From contig CBDCZQ010000006.1 in NCBI GenBank assembly GCA_965224575.1, forward strand, positions 744,001 to 808,000: a stretch of DNA of 64,000 nucleotides, written 5' to 3'. The notes below the pieces were generated by a model that was not told the origin of the DNA, searched no databases, and was given only the letters and a program-made list of their open reading frames with translations. Below, piece after piece: positions 46,397 to 56,714 of the stretch. This DNA is from QPIN01 sp965224575. GTDB lineage: Bacteria > Pseudomonadota > Gammaproteobacteria > Methylococcales > Methylomonadaceae. Each line of letters starts with the position of its first letter. Position 1 is the first letter of the stretch. The position numbers and the translations under genes are program-made.

Positions 46397-49122
46397 CTAT
46401 GGCTCAGGTATTATCAAAACAGGGTTTTTTCCATCTGCATTATTTAACGTTTGGCCCCAATATCCTAGCCAAGGTTTCAGATCATTAGCGCTGTTGATAT
46501 CTTCATAGCCAGAAGAACCATCATAACTCCAAAGCTGATTTCGGAAAATACCATCCACGCCTAGGTCGCAACCTGAATCAATACAGGCTGGGCTGTCCGC
46601 ATGAATACGACTTTCTGAAAAGATCTGACTTATACCATAAGGATAACCTAGCAAATTAAACTTTTCGCCTCCTACTTCTGTGAGTAATGGAATTGAAAAA
46701 CAATTTGTGCTTGAACAGCCTACTGGTGTTGTAGTTGGTGTCGTTGCACTGCCTATTGGCATTTCCAATGTTTTATCACTGCCTGAACTTTGGATTATCC
46801 AATACCCAACACCTTGACTAAGCGTATCAGTTAGTTCAAGTCGATCATAATTAGTACCATTATAAGAGTAAATAACCCATTCATCAGAATACGTTCCAAG
46901 CCCATCATCAGCAAAAATATCAGCTACAGTATTTTTGGTTTTAGGATCCATGGGTAAACTGATTTGATGCCATTGGTTATTGGGGAGAATATGAGGTGGT
47001 ATAACGGTGAATACATAGGCTGAACCAGAGCCAGCTACTGAATTATCACCATCATCAACCCCTACACTATCCTCTAAATCAGCGCCCATTACCAATGTAT
47101 CGCCTGAAATGGCTACAGCACGACCAAATTTGTCGCCTTTCTCTGTATTAGATGCCTTCAAATAGGCCTGCTGACTCCATGATGACCCTGAGCGAGTATA
47201 CACATAGGCTGCCCCAGATTTTTTTGCAGAATCATCATTTTCATTCCCATTAACTCCTGTGCTAGTGCCATCCTCATAATAGGCTCCCACCACAAGTGTA
47301 TCACCAGAAATAGCAATAGACTGACCAAATCGGTCGTTATCACCTGTATTAGACGCCTTTAGATAAGCCTGCTGACTCCAAAATAAGTCTGGCGAACGAA
47401 TGAACACATACGCTGCACCAGCTTTTTCTAATGAATCATTGCTTTCATCGCCATTGACACCAGTGCTATTACTTTCCTCATTATAGACCCCCACGACCAA
47501 TGTATTACCAGAAATTGCAACAACTCGTCCAAATTCATCATCAAGTCCCGTATTAGATGCCTTTAGATAAGCCTCTTGACCCCATGAAGAATCAGAGCGA
47601 GTGAATACATAGGCTGCACCCGAATGAGGAGCTAAATTATTGTCCTGATCACCATCAATACCTATACTATTACTGTCTTCATAACGAGTTCCTACTACTA
47701 GAGTATCACCAGAAATGGCTACAGAGTAACCAAACTGGTCACCAACACCTGTATTAGATGCCTTAAGATAAGCTGCCTGACTCCATAATGAGTCAGAGCG
47801 AGTGAACACATAGGCTGCACCAGATTCATTTAACGAATTATTACTTTCCTGATTAACTCCTGAGCTATCACTATCTTCATAATGAGCCCCCACAACTAAA
47901 GTATCACCAGAAATAGCGACAGAACGAGCAAATTGATCTCCATTTCCCGTATTAGAAGCCTTTAGATAAGCCTGCTGATCCACGACTCGCCTACTCGGGT
48001 GAACACATAGGCCGCACCAGAAACAGCATCCTCTTTATAAGCCCCTACCACTAAAGTATCCCCAGAAATAGCAACAGAGTACCCAAAATAATCACCGCTT
48101 TCTGTATTAGAAGCTTTAATATAGGCCTGCTGGCTCCATGATGATGAGTCTGAACGGGTAAACACGTAGACTGCACCAGAATTCTCAGCTAAATTATTAC
48201 TTGCATCACCATTGACTCCAGTGCTATTACTGTCCTCAAAATAAGCCCCCACTACTAAGGTATCACCAGAAATAGCAACAGAATGACCAAACCTATCATT
48301 ATTGTCTGTGATAGATGCTTCCAAATAATCCTGTTGCGTAAAACTAGGATCAATCGTCAAGGGATACTGAGCTTGTTGGTTATTCACTAACAAACTAAGG
48401 GTATTCCCCGCCAGTTGCATTTGAGCAGGAATTGTTTTGCCTTGAGCATCCCAGACTTTTAGCTTTTTATAACTAATACTTGTCCCTGTCTCATCGGTAA
48501 AAGTTAATGTATTCCTTTTTAACTCCACTTTTAGCTCGCTTTGTAAAGTCATTTGTAAAGTCAACGGGTGTTGATTATCATCCCCTTCTGGCTTGTGTTG
48601 AAGCACAAACCACTGCTCTAATTGTTGATCTGAGTTTACCCACCATTCTCGTAGATTGTCGTCCCACTGGTAAGTAACCGTAAAATCTTTCTGGCTAATT
48701 GTTTCTGGTCTTTTTAAAGTTTGCAGGGTTTGATACCCAATAGCACTAAGTTTTATACCTAACGTATAAGATTTTACAGGTTGGTTACGTGGGGTAAGAG
48801 TAGTAGTACCGTTAGAGGCATAATGAATTTGCCAACCATGAGCCGGATTAGCCGAACGATAACCACCTTTTTTATCTGAATAGGGTTGGTATTGGCCTTG
48901 TTTAACTTGTTGCTGAATTTTATCCCATTCCCTACTTGATAAGCCTTGCGGTATTTCTCCCGGTTGCATGACATGAAGAGGGCTTTCAGGTTCCATCTTG
49001 TCTATTTGTGCCTGTAACAAAGGGCATAGACTTAGTAGTGTAAAAATAGAAATCAGCGTAAATCGCTTTTTGTGTGTGTTCATAACATAAATATCCTTGA
49101 GTGTTGTCAAAGTTATGGACAC
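46397..49122 (-). pseudogene. secreted FG-GAP seven-bladed propeller protein broken by a 1-base deletion
   Basis: Two overlapping frames (49122-47962 and 47983-46397) together encode about 908 residues. They comprise a signal peptide (residues about 14-38), an Ig-like N-terminal domain and then FG-GAP repeats of about 65 residues, each with YLKASNT, FG..VAISGDTLVVGA and GAAYVFTRS. Two repeats lie before the break and five after it, giving seven, the number expected for one integrin-alpha-like propeller. A C-terminal domain follows (about the last 200 residues). The break is near 47975: the usual TGG-AGT-CAG (W-S-Q) reads TGG-ATCAG, with one G missing. Natural mutation or sequencing error are both possible. 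Confidence 0.8.
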
Positions 49123-49310
49123 CTCTTATTAAGAGTGGATGAAAAAATTGAGAGCCGAAATATTTAAGATCAAGGCGGAATCCTTCGTATATAGTAAGCT
49201 ATTGCGAAGGATTTAAAACTTCCGCTCACTCCCCTCACCTACATTCCGTGTAGGCGGCGCAGAGATTGGATATTTTGAACTCATATTCCATTCCTCAATC
49301 TAATAGAGGT
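49121..49310. repeat. MITE-like repeat, copy A
   Basis: About 190 bases that resemble 56715-56896 along their whole length. Shared blocks include GTGGATGAAAAAATTGAG near the left end, CTATTGCGAAG in the middle and GACGCAGAGACTGGAT-like sequence towards the right end (here GGCGCAGAGATTGGAT). The ends are imperfect inverted repeats, ACCTCTTATTAAGAG at left and the complement of CTAATAGAGGT at right. No gene lies inside. Confidence 0.65.
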
Positions 49311-49706
49311 ATCCTTATCGGTTACCAAATTCTGAGTGGCAACCTATTCTGTTTAATACATGGGTGAATATGTCTTTTCTACATCAAAACATATCGTCCA
49401 CAATCGAACTAACGGTAAAAATGTTCTGCTTATACCTCAAGATAGGAATTTTAACGCACTTTACTTATTTACCCTAAAATTTTTTCCAACAAAGCATATA
49501 AAAATCATATAATTGAAATCCTGCTGCTGCATTCTAAGAAAAAAGGAATCTGCTTACTTGACCCGACATAATTCAAATTTGCTGGAAGAGTGATTGAAAA
49601 GGGAAGTAGTGTAAAATGAAACCGTTTTAATGTTGGGGTTGCCAAAGAAACGACAGCCCAACCTGCCGTATTAATTTCACCGATAAATTGAATACCTGCT
49701 ATAACA
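49311..49706. other. non-coding or decayed stretch after copy A of the repeat
   Basis: No gene with a ribosome-binding site starts here. On the minus strand, 49505-49706 stays open in the frame that is one base out from the Asn-rich gene, with protein-like composition (IAGIQFIGEINTAGWAVVSL); see the Asn-rich gene entry. Confidence 0.4.
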
Positions 49707-50120
49707 TCAACCGTTATTTCCGTTGTTGTTATTGTTATTGTTGTTGTTATTATTGTTATTGTTGTTAAACTCAATCCAAAACTCTGAGTTATCACGCGCT
49801 CCAGAATCTTTTTCAAACTTGATTCGCTGGTTATTCAAATAAGCTTCAGCATTCAACTGCATAATCTTTATACCGTTAAAATAGTAAATATAATCTGAGC
49901 TTTCTGATGCAACCGAATTACTGGCTATCAACTCGCCATCATTATAGTAATATAGGTTATTGCTGGCATGGACAACATAAGGTTTCTTCTGATCATCACG
50001 GATGAATGCATTGATCAATGTCTCTTCAAGCATTGCTCGCTCATCTGTTTCCTCTACGCCGACGAAAGAGAAAAAATGCCCCATACCTGTTGCCATACGT
50101 TGAATCTTTTTTGCTCTCAT
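49707..50120 (-). CDS. small protein with a 15-Asn C-terminal tail, next to a radical SAM enzyme
   Basis: A 137-residue protein with a good Shine-Dalgarno (GGAG, 8 bases before the ATG). Residues 1-118 are Tyr/Asp/Glu-rich and have YYYNDGELIASNS and YIYYFNGIKIMQLN repeats, and end in EFWIEF. Residues 119-133 are 15 Asn, followed by GNNG. It is 25 bases downstream of a radical SAM/SPASM gene and could be its peptide substrate. Alternatively the AAC/AAT tract (49710-49769) has gained one base: a frame shifted by one continues to 49505 as a plausible beta-rich sequence of about 70 residues, giving a protein near 205 residues. No known precursor family is recognised. Confidence 0.6.
   Translation of the reverse strand: MRAKKIQRMATGMGHFFSFVGVEETDERAMLEETLINAFIRDDQKKPYVVHASNNLYYYNDGELIASNSVASESSDYIYYFNGIKIMQLNAEAYLNNQRIKFEKDSGARDNSEFWIEFNNNNNNNNNNNNNNNGNNG
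49710..49769 (-). repeat. trinucleotide tract AAC/AAT encoding poly-Asn
   Basis: On the minus strand the tract contains fifteen consecutive AAC or AAT codons and then GGA-AAT-AAC-GGT. Codons are mixed, so it is not a pure microsatellite. It may vary in copy number by slippage, in steps that keep the frame unless a single base is gained or lost. Confidence 0.7.
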
Positions 50121-50145
50121 TTTTTACTCCTTCTTTTAGCTATTT

Positions 50146-51990
50146 TCATGACCAATAAAATTCCAAATTCTGAAACGGTAAATTAATCGCCTGAATATGA
50201 TAAAACCCATTTGCCCTCTGTTTTTGGTAATGATATTCACGCAAAAAATGTGTTGTTACAAAAAAGTTATTCAGCACATTTTTTTTAAACAGATGACTAT
50301 GTAGCTTAAATAACCCTGTCAAATCTAACATTACAAAATCATCAAACACATCACTTGGTAATAACTGTTCATAATAAATCTGATAACTAAAAACATGTGC
50401 CTGTTTACTCCGCTGTTCATCACCATAAATCACTTTATTATTACTCAGCATTTGCAAAAAAAGTGTATTTCTTATCAATTCGGTACAATTAGCAGCAAAA
50501 AATGATTTACAGATATGCAAACAAAAACACTGGTCATCGCTAAGACTAAAAACTGTTCTTGCTGGTTTTAAAATTTGAGAGGCTAGCATCTGACAATCAC
50601 CTTCCAAGTCAAAGACAATGGCATCATTTGAATATAAGGTTTGTAAAACAGTATCTTTCTCAATTATTTCACCCAAAGCATTTTTATTTTCGTTAAAATC
50701 ATTGGGTAAAACTAATCTGTGGTTATTTCGCGTTTCTTTTTCTGATTTATCGAAAATTAATTGCCGACTGGTTAAATCAGGATGCATACTCAGAGCATAT
50801 TCCTGTGAAAGTATTTTTTGGTGCTGTTTTGATTGTGCAGGTGGATACAATTCGGGGTTATCTTTATAAATCGCTTTTTGTAATGCACAGGTATAGGACT
50901 TTCCACTTTTTCTTTGCTGTTTTACCACTGCGCACCCTGTATGGCAGATATGAATATAATCACACTGTTTGCAATCTTCATCTAGTCCCTGCTGCTGATG
51001 CACTACATTAATTTTGCGTTGCCCATTATTCATAATAGATTCAACTGAATCAGTATAAATATTGCCATAATGAAAAGGTTTTACACCTTGTCCTCGTACA
51101 CAAGAATAAATATTGCCATCGCCTTGTAATAAGAAAAACCGTTCGCCACAATTAAAGGCATTTGTGCAATAGGAGGGCTTAAATTCATCAAACCAATGTC
51201 TTTTTAGCCCCATTTCAAGCTCAGTCCCCATAAAGCTGTTTTTCATCTTTTGATAAAATTCAACTTGTAGTACATCAGGAAGTGCTTGTGTAATGTTGGC
51301 ATCACGATCAGTAAAGCGAATGTCATTAAGTTCTGATTCAAAACCGAACATAAAATTGAAGTAGTTCATATCAAAACCAAGCTCGTTATGAATATGCCAA
51401 ATATCATCAATCAACTCATCGGTTTTATCAAAATGTTCTCGGTACAAAACTGATGACATTTTTTTGTAATGGGGATAGTTTCCCAGTAAACGAACATTTT
51501 GTAGCGTCCGCTCTAATGTTGATTTACCTTGCTTTGTAGTACGATATTTTTCATGTAAGGATAAAGGTAGATCAACACTGGCGCTAATGGAAACTTGATG
51601 CTCAACCATCAAATCATAGAGTTTATGAAAATTATATAAATTAGTTTTTATATGTGGATGTGCTTTTTTAAAACCTTGTGCGACTAATGCCTTATGATGC
51701 TGATGATAATGTTTGCGAATAATGGTAAAAAGGCCATCTAAAGTATCAGCAGGTAACGTTGTTACTTCGCCTCCATGCAAAGACACATTAAATGGCAAAA
51801 TATCATTTTTAAGAAATGCTTCTAACGCAAACTCTAATGTTCCAAGTGCCTGCTCCTGATCTTTTTTTAGTGTTTTTGTATTAGTCTGTTCACCCAGGTA
51901 GCAGTATTGACACCCCAGATTGCAAAATATAGTGGGCACATATAATAAATGAATGACCTGTTTTGATTGGATTGGTTGATGTGCATTCAT
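50146..51990 (-). CDS. radical SAM/SPASM-type peptide or protein maturase
   Basis: A 614-residue enzyme. The radical SAM cluster motif CNLGCQYC uses Cys23, Cys27 and Cys30, and LHGGEVTTLP is the GGE motif. A SPASM-type region at about residues 275-370 has CNAFNCGERFFLLQGDGNIY and the clusters CKQCDYIHICHTGC and CAL, so one or two extra Fe-S clusters are likely. A roughly 240-residue C-terminal extension has no family I recognise. SPASM enzymes modify ribosomal peptides or activate sulfatase-like enzymes. No sulfatase is present; the downstream small Asn-rich gene is the likely substrate. An upstream membrane protein ends 13 bases before it. Confidence 0.8.
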   Translation of the reverse strand: MNAHQPIQSKQVIHLLYVPTIFCNLGCQYCYLGEQTNTKTLKKDQEQALGTLEFALEAFLKNDILPFNVSLHGGEVTTLPADTLDGLFTIIRKHYHQHHKALVAQGFKKAHPHIKTNLYNFHKLYDLMVEHQVSISASVDLPLSLHEKYRTTKQGKSTLERTLQNVRLLGNYPHYKKMSSVLYREHFDKTDELIDDIWHIHNELGFDMNYFNFMFGFESELNDIRFTDRDANITQALPDVLQVEFYQKMKNSFMGTELEMGLKRHWFDEFKPSYCTNAFNCGERFFLLQGDGNIYSCVRGQGVKPFHYGNIYTDSVESIMNNGQRKINVVHQQQGLDEDCKQCDYIHICHTGCAVVKQQRKSGKSYTCALQKAIYKDNPELYPPAQSKQHQKILSQEYALSMHPDLTSRQLIFDKSEKETRNNHRLVLPNDFNENKNALGEIIEKDTVLQTLYSNDAIVFDLEGDCQMLASQILKPARTVFSLSDDQCFCLHICKSFFAANCTELIRNTLFLQMLSNNKVIYGDEQRSKQAHVFSYQIYYEQLLPSDVFDDFVMLDLTGLFKLHSHLFKKNVLNNFFVTTHFLREYHYQKQRANGFYHIQAINLPFQNLEFYWS

Positions 51991-52003
51991 ACTAGCATTC
52001 CCT

Positions 52004-52507
52004 TTAATCTCGTTGAAAAGATTCTAAATCACGGTAATTCTGAACGTTGATTGAAACACCTTCTGATAGATCAGTGCATTTTTCTAAAATTTTAGTGACT
52101 ACTTTAGTGAACTTATCTTTTTTGTGCTTCTCAATTTTCCAGGACTTACGTGCATTACTAGTAAATTTTGTCATTTTAATGCTGTATTTTTCACCATTCT
52201 TGGTTTCTATTAAAAGTGCAGTCCCCATACTGCCTTTAATTAATAAATTAGAAACATTACGATATAAAATTACTGTATCGCCAATAATAAAAAAACGGGG
52301 AAAAACAGCAATATGATTATGCCTGCTGAATAGTATAGAGCTTAAGATAATAGTTATAACTACTCCAATGAAAAAAACAGGAATGATGGGTCTAATTAAA
52401 AAGACAATTAAAAAAATAATGAAAGGAATAACGCTTAAGGCATACTCATCCCAACTGCGATGTTTAACCTTGGCGTCATATTTATAAATAGCGTTTTTTT
52501 TACTCAT
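52004..52507 (-). CDS. two-helix membrane protein, first gene of the radical SAM cassette
   Basis: A 167-residue protein with two membrane helices (about 28-40 and 45-60) and a soluble C-terminal half with beta-strand and Lys-rich patterns (GTALLIETKNGEKYSIKM). No family is recognised. It is 13 bases upstream of the radical SAM gene on the same strand, so it is probably part of the same operon. Export, anchoring or immunity are possible but not shown. Confidence 0.55.
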   Translation of the reverse strand: MSKKNAIYKYDAKVKHRSWDEYALSVIPFIIFLIVFLIRPIIPVFFIGVVITIILSSILFSRHNHIAVFPRFFIIGDTVILYRNVSNLLIKGSMGTALLIETKNGEKYSIKMTKFTSNARKSWKIEKHKKDKFTKVVTKILEKCTDLSEGVSINVQNYRDLESFQRD

Positions 52508-52829
52508 ATTAATACCATTTATTTAATTATCGAATTAACCTAATAAATCAGTTACTTTGTTTATAGAAACATCAGATACAAAGTCTAGCTTAAAATAAAT
52601 GTAATAAATACTATTAATAAGATAAGTGGTTATATTTTTTCCTTAAGCTGTTGATAAAACTCTGTATCAAGTGAAACACATATATTAAAGTTAGCAACTT
52701 AAATAATATTACAAATACCACTATAATTTCCTTTGAGGATAATTATTTTAAATAACTATGAGGCTTCAATCTATTGAATAGTGATTACGATGAGTTAGAT
52801 GTAAAACTAGCCCTATTATTTTCAAAATA
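52508..52829. other. intergenic region without recognised gene
   Basis: About 320 bases of AT-rich DNA between divergent genes. It must hold the promoter of the radical SAM cassette, but no convincing -35/-10 pair, operator or RNA structure was seen. Confidence 0.3.
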
Positions 52830-53375
52830 ATGAAGTATGTTTCTATATTGGGATTTATTTATTGTCTTTATGGATCAGGAGGAAATGTAATAAAGTATTA
52901 TCCTTTATGGATAAATTCTATGACTTCTGAAGGTGAAATAATAGCTTATAAAACCACCCATATTCGCCATAGTTCTTCGGGTAGTAGTTTTGGTACAAAG
53001 CTACCTATTGTCACATTTAAAAATCTTGACGGAAAATTGTTTGAAACCATCGGTCATTATGGTCAGAAGTATTCTCGAAAAAGAGATAAGGTTTTAGTTA
53101 TTTATGATGCTAACAATCCAAGTGATGCAATGATTGATGAGGGGTTTATTAATAATTGGCTGGGATTATTTATTTTTTTATTCGGTATGATTGTTTTTTT
53201 TCTGGGCATTAAGCGTTTTTCAAATTTAACTAATTCTCGAGAAGAAAGTAAAGTGACCAAGTTACAGAGAATTATTTACAGTCTCGAGAATGGCGGTCGG
53301 ACATATAAAGTTATTTACATCTCGCCCCCTACTTTGGAAAAAACATCATACTCTCTTCCATTTTTGAGAGCATGA
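52830..53375 (+). CDS. DUF3592 membrane protein
   Basis: A 181-residue protein with membrane helices near the start and at about residues 108-128. Between them is a periplasmic domain with the DUF3592 pattern: GEIIAYKTTHIRHSSSGSSFGTKLPIVTF, then YSRKRDKVLVIYDANNPSDAMID. The ATG has no visible Shine-Dalgarno. The last 45 residues are unlike the family and may be a recently changed end. The function of DUF3592 is unknown. Confidence 0.65.
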   Translation: MKYVSILGFIYCLYGSGGNVIKYYPLWINSMTSEGEIIAYKTTHIRHSSSGSSFGTKLPIVTFKNLDGKLFETIGHYGQKYSRKRDKVLVIYDANNPSDAMIDEGFINNWLGLFIFLFGMIVFFLGIKRFSNLTNSREESKVTKLQRIIYSLENGGRTYKVIYISPPTLEKTSYSLPFLRA

Positions 53376-53476
53376 TGACAATTATTGATATATGAAATTC
53401 ACGAACAGGATCATAAAATGATCTAACTATCGTTCGGCAAGAAGCTTTCGGTTTTCAAATAAACCATTTTTATATA

Positions 53477-56038
53477 TTATTCTCCCGGTGCAACATCTGA
53501 ATAACTAGCCTGGCTGTTACCAACACGGAAGGAGTCGTACAATATTTCACCAGCCTTATTATCATGGCCGTAATAAGAACCTATTTTTTGATATTGATGA
53601 GGAGCCTTGGGTTTTTCGCACATATCATATAAGTAGACAGAGGTGGTATTGTGCTTGTTGACGACTTTTTCTCCATCCAACCAAACTTCCATAAAACCTG
53701 TATTGCCTGTTGCATATTTAAAGTGCAATACAAAGTCATGCCATTGATTAAGTTGATAAGGCTTGGATACACGTTCAGACCCCCATAAGGCATTACCTGA
53801 TCCATTATGATGTTTTGTCGCATAACTTGGGTTAGTTGCGGTTCTAATATCAAAATTCCCATTTTTTGCAAGTATGGTAAAAGAATTGCCTCCTGCCCCA
53901 CAGCTCCAATCACTTCCGCTACCATCCTCTTTTAAATGGGGCGCTGAGTGATGTTGGCTAATAATGTTGTATCCGTCTGGTGCATCCAATACATTTATAC
54001 TAAAACCTACCCAATATTCTTCTCCCCATTTATAGGTGCCTTTGTTATCCTTAAGAACCAGTTCACTACGCTTATGGTTGTTTAGAGAAAGAAAATGAAC
54101 CGATTTATTTCCTTCGCGAGCATTATTAGAAGGTATTGCATTTGCAGGCACTTTCTTCCAAGAACCAGAGTTTTCCCAGTCAGCACTTCCATTTTCAAAA
54201 CCGTTATCAAAGGTAAGGTTGCTCCTAGTATCTCCATCTCCATCTCCATCTCCGCCATTATCAGTGCCGCCATCAATATCGGAATATAATTCTCTTAAGT
54301 CATTTGTTGATAATGCATGGTTATAAACACGTAAATCATCAAGGGCTCCTTTGAAGTTTCGATTACCTGATGTAGGGTTGTCACCAATACGGACGTTTAC
54401 TGCTGGATCAACTGAAAGAGTACCCGTTTTATTGACACGTCCACTTTCTTGTCCATTAATAAACAGCTTCATTTTAGTACCATCATAAACGGCTGCTACA
54501 TGTACCCATTCCCCAACAGGAATGTTTTTTGTACCAATTAATGTTGTTGTTTGACCCTCAGTTTTTAAACGGAAACGAAGTTTGCTACCGTTACTTTCAA
54601 TTGTTGATAGCATCCAATAATGGTCTTGCTCTAATATGCCTGTGGCTTTAGATATAATGCGTGCATCATTAATCGCAAAATCATCTGCTTTAATCCATGC
54701 TGCAAGTGTTATTGCCTGCCCTGTCACATCAAAGTTTCCAGCGTCTACGAATTGGCTGATACCGTCAAAATGCAGAGCATCTCCTTTTGTACCGCTAGTT
54801 TTTGTTGCACCATGAATGGTGGCATTGTGGTTTTGATCACTATTGTCAGGAAGGGTATTCCCAGATATATTGTCAAAAGTATAGTGTGAAATAAGAGCGT
54901 TATCACTGACAGGATTATTAGGTTCTGCCGGATTTGGATCGGTTGGGTTGACAGGTGTAGTAGGCTCTACCGGATCGGGATCGGTTGGATTTGTAGGTGT
55001 AGTTGGTTCCGGACCTGTCGGGTTAGGACCATTGTCAAAATCTGGAACTATAGCTCCATGAGGTGCAACATCTTCAAAACTAGAAAATTCTCCTCCTATC
55101 CTCAATTCATCGTGATAAAGGGTTCTTTCGTTAACATTGTAAATTATATCTTTAGACCAGCCTTTTAGTTTATAAGAAGACTGATAGAGACCCATTTTAA
55201 AATAGGGGTATTTAGTATGCTCACTATAATAATTTATGCCATCTTGTTCTAGCTCCTTTTCACCATTGACCCAAATATCAATGAATCCATCAGAGCTATC
55301 TGACCATTTAAAATGCATGACAAAATCGTTCCACTGACCTAACAGCATAGGTATGTTTTCTTTATTAAACCGTGGAAGTGGGGTTCCAGGTATACATCCT
55401 GGTCTTGTTTGTTGACCTGGACGTGTATTACCACATTCATCAGCTCTATTCGATATCTTAAAACCCTGAGCAGTATGCCTTACCACCAAAGGAAGGCCAT
55501 AACGCCATGATTTATCTAAATAGCTTCTATCATGAAACTGGAGAACAATTCCACCTGCAAGCCTTTCCTCAAGCTGCCTACCGTTCTTGGTTGCACCATA
55601 ATCCATACTCCAATCTTCGGGCATAAAAACACTGACACCTAGCCAATATTCTTTCCCCTTTTCAAACTCTCCATTAAAATCTTGAAATGCAGCTGCGACT
55701 GCTTCGGTTCGGTAGTTAACATTGCTTGTAAACCGATTGACAACGGACTTCATCATATGAGAACCACCTCTCGGGGTGATGCCATTTTCTTCCGTTACAA
55801 TTTGAGGCGAGTTACCACTTGAGATTAAGGGAGGATAATGATCATTTGTTCTTGTAATCGGTTTTATATCTGTTTCAAAATCTGCAACATAATCTGGCTC
55901 TCCCAGTGTCATTGCCTCTAATGCTAATGTACCTGTAGAAAACATAGTAAAAACACTTGCTAAAACTAGCTTGTTAATAGCTTTAGTCTTAGTAAACTTA
56001 TTATGTTTTATTGTTTGACTGAGTTTTTCTCTAAACAT
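53477..56038 (-). CDS. secreted multidomain protein: polysaccharide lyase, LamG, polysaccharide lyase
   Basis: An 853-residue protein with a signal peptide (about residues 20-40). Residues 45-335 look like a heparin-lyase-I-type polysaccharide lyase domain (KEYWLGVSVFMPEDW; LLGQWNDFVMHFKW; GFIDIWVNGEKE). A Pro/Thr/Asp linker (340-380) leads to a LamG/concanavalin-type domain (385-585, ALHFDGISQFVDAG). An Asp/Gly run follows, then a second lyase-like domain (608-850, EEYWVGFSINV; LNQWHDFVLHFKY). The two lyase domains share pattern but not close identity. It probably binds and cleaves an external uronic-acid polysaccharide, but catalytic residues were not verified. Nothing nearby suggests its polysaccharide. 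Confidence 0.7.
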   Translation of the reverse strand: MFREKLSQTIKHNKFTKTKAINKLVLASVFTMFSTGTLALEAMTLGEPDYVADFETDIKPITRTNDHYPPLISSGNSPQIVTEENGITPRGGSHMMKSVVNRFTSNVNYRTEAVAAAFQDFNGEFEKGKEYWLGVSVFMPEDWSMDYGATKNGRQLEERLAGGIVLQFHDRSYLDKSWRYGLPLVVRHTAQGFKISNRADECGNTRPGQQTRPGCIPGTPLPRFNKENIPMLLGQWNDFVMHFKWSDSSDGFIDIWVNGEKELEQDGINYYSEHTKYPYFKMGLYQSSYKLKGWSKDIIYNVNERTLYHDELRIGGEFSSFEDVAPHGAIVPDFDNGPNPTGPEPTTPTNPTDPDPVEPTTPVNPTDPNPAEPNNPVSDNALISHYTFDNISGNTLPDNSDQNHNATIHGATKTSGTKGDALHFDGISQFVDAGNFDVTGQAITLAAWIKADDFAINDARIISKATGILEQDHYWMLSTIESNGSKLRFRLKTEGQTTTLIGTKNIPVGEWVHVAAVYDGTKMKLFINGQESGRVNKTGTLSVDPAVNVRIGDNPTSGNRNFKGALDDLRVYNHALSTNDLRELYSDIDGGTDNGGDGDGDGDTRSNLTFDNGFENGSADWENSGSWKKVPANAIPSNNAREGNKSVHFLSLNNHKRSELVLKDNKGTYKWGEEYWVGFSINVLDAPDGYNIISQHHSAPHLKEDGSGSDWSCGAGGNSFTILAKNGNFDIRTATNPSYATKHHNGSGNALWGSERVSKPYQLNQWHDFVLHFKYATGNTGFMEVWLDGEKVVNKHNTTSVYLYDMCEKPKAPHQYQKIGSYYGHDNKAGEILYDSFRVGNSQASYSDVAPGE

Positions 56039-56714
56039 TTATTTACCTTTTAAAAAAATAAAATGATAACCTGAACTAGAAGTGAGGTTGATTGTCCATA
56101 AATAACAGTAGTGCCACATCCTTTAACTAAGGTTATTAACACCAAGGTTTTAATTGCTTCTTAGACAAGCTTTGTAGCAAATGGCTATCTCATCTTTAGA
56201 GAACGAATATACAGGATGCGACAGTAGGGCTTAATTGTGAGGTAACTGACCTGTAAATTAAGCACCTTAAGTGTCTGTTCAGATACAGCAGATTTCGTGC
56301 CAATCAAATATTTATTATTAATAATTATTAACGTAAGCTGAACTAGAAATGTTAAAAATGTGACGCAGTCGACAAATGAGACTTTTTTTTAGAAAGTGTC
56401 GCCAAACAGTGACGACGCCAGTTATTTGTGAATATCTATCTTAAAAAATATTACCTCTCAAGAAAGAGGGCTCTGTTAGCCAATGGTAGCGATATTGATG
56501 GTTTATATTAGAAATAGAGACTTAAACCGAATAGGTTTAAATTGTCTTGAAAAAGAGACTTTCTACATATCTAACAGATAATTAACCATTAGAGTTTTCT
56601 ATTCTTTTTGGTGACAAACCTTTTTGTTAACATAATATAGAGGAGTATTTGTTTTAGCATGTAGAACTTTCGGCAAAAAAACTGCTAACATAACTAACAA
56701 TAAAATTTTGTGGG
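56039..56714. other. long intergenic region upstream of the lyase gene
   Basis: About 680 bases with no open frame of coding character. TGAACTAGAA occurs at 56071 and 56339, and GTGACGCAG at 56361 and again inside the MITE-like copy at 56841. Function is unknown. It probably contains the promoter and a long leader of the lyase gene. Confidence 0.35.

Noticed and set aside
53581..53925. Alternative frames in the polysaccharide lyase gene
   Set aside because: They are shadows of a continuous 853-codon frame with recognised domains.
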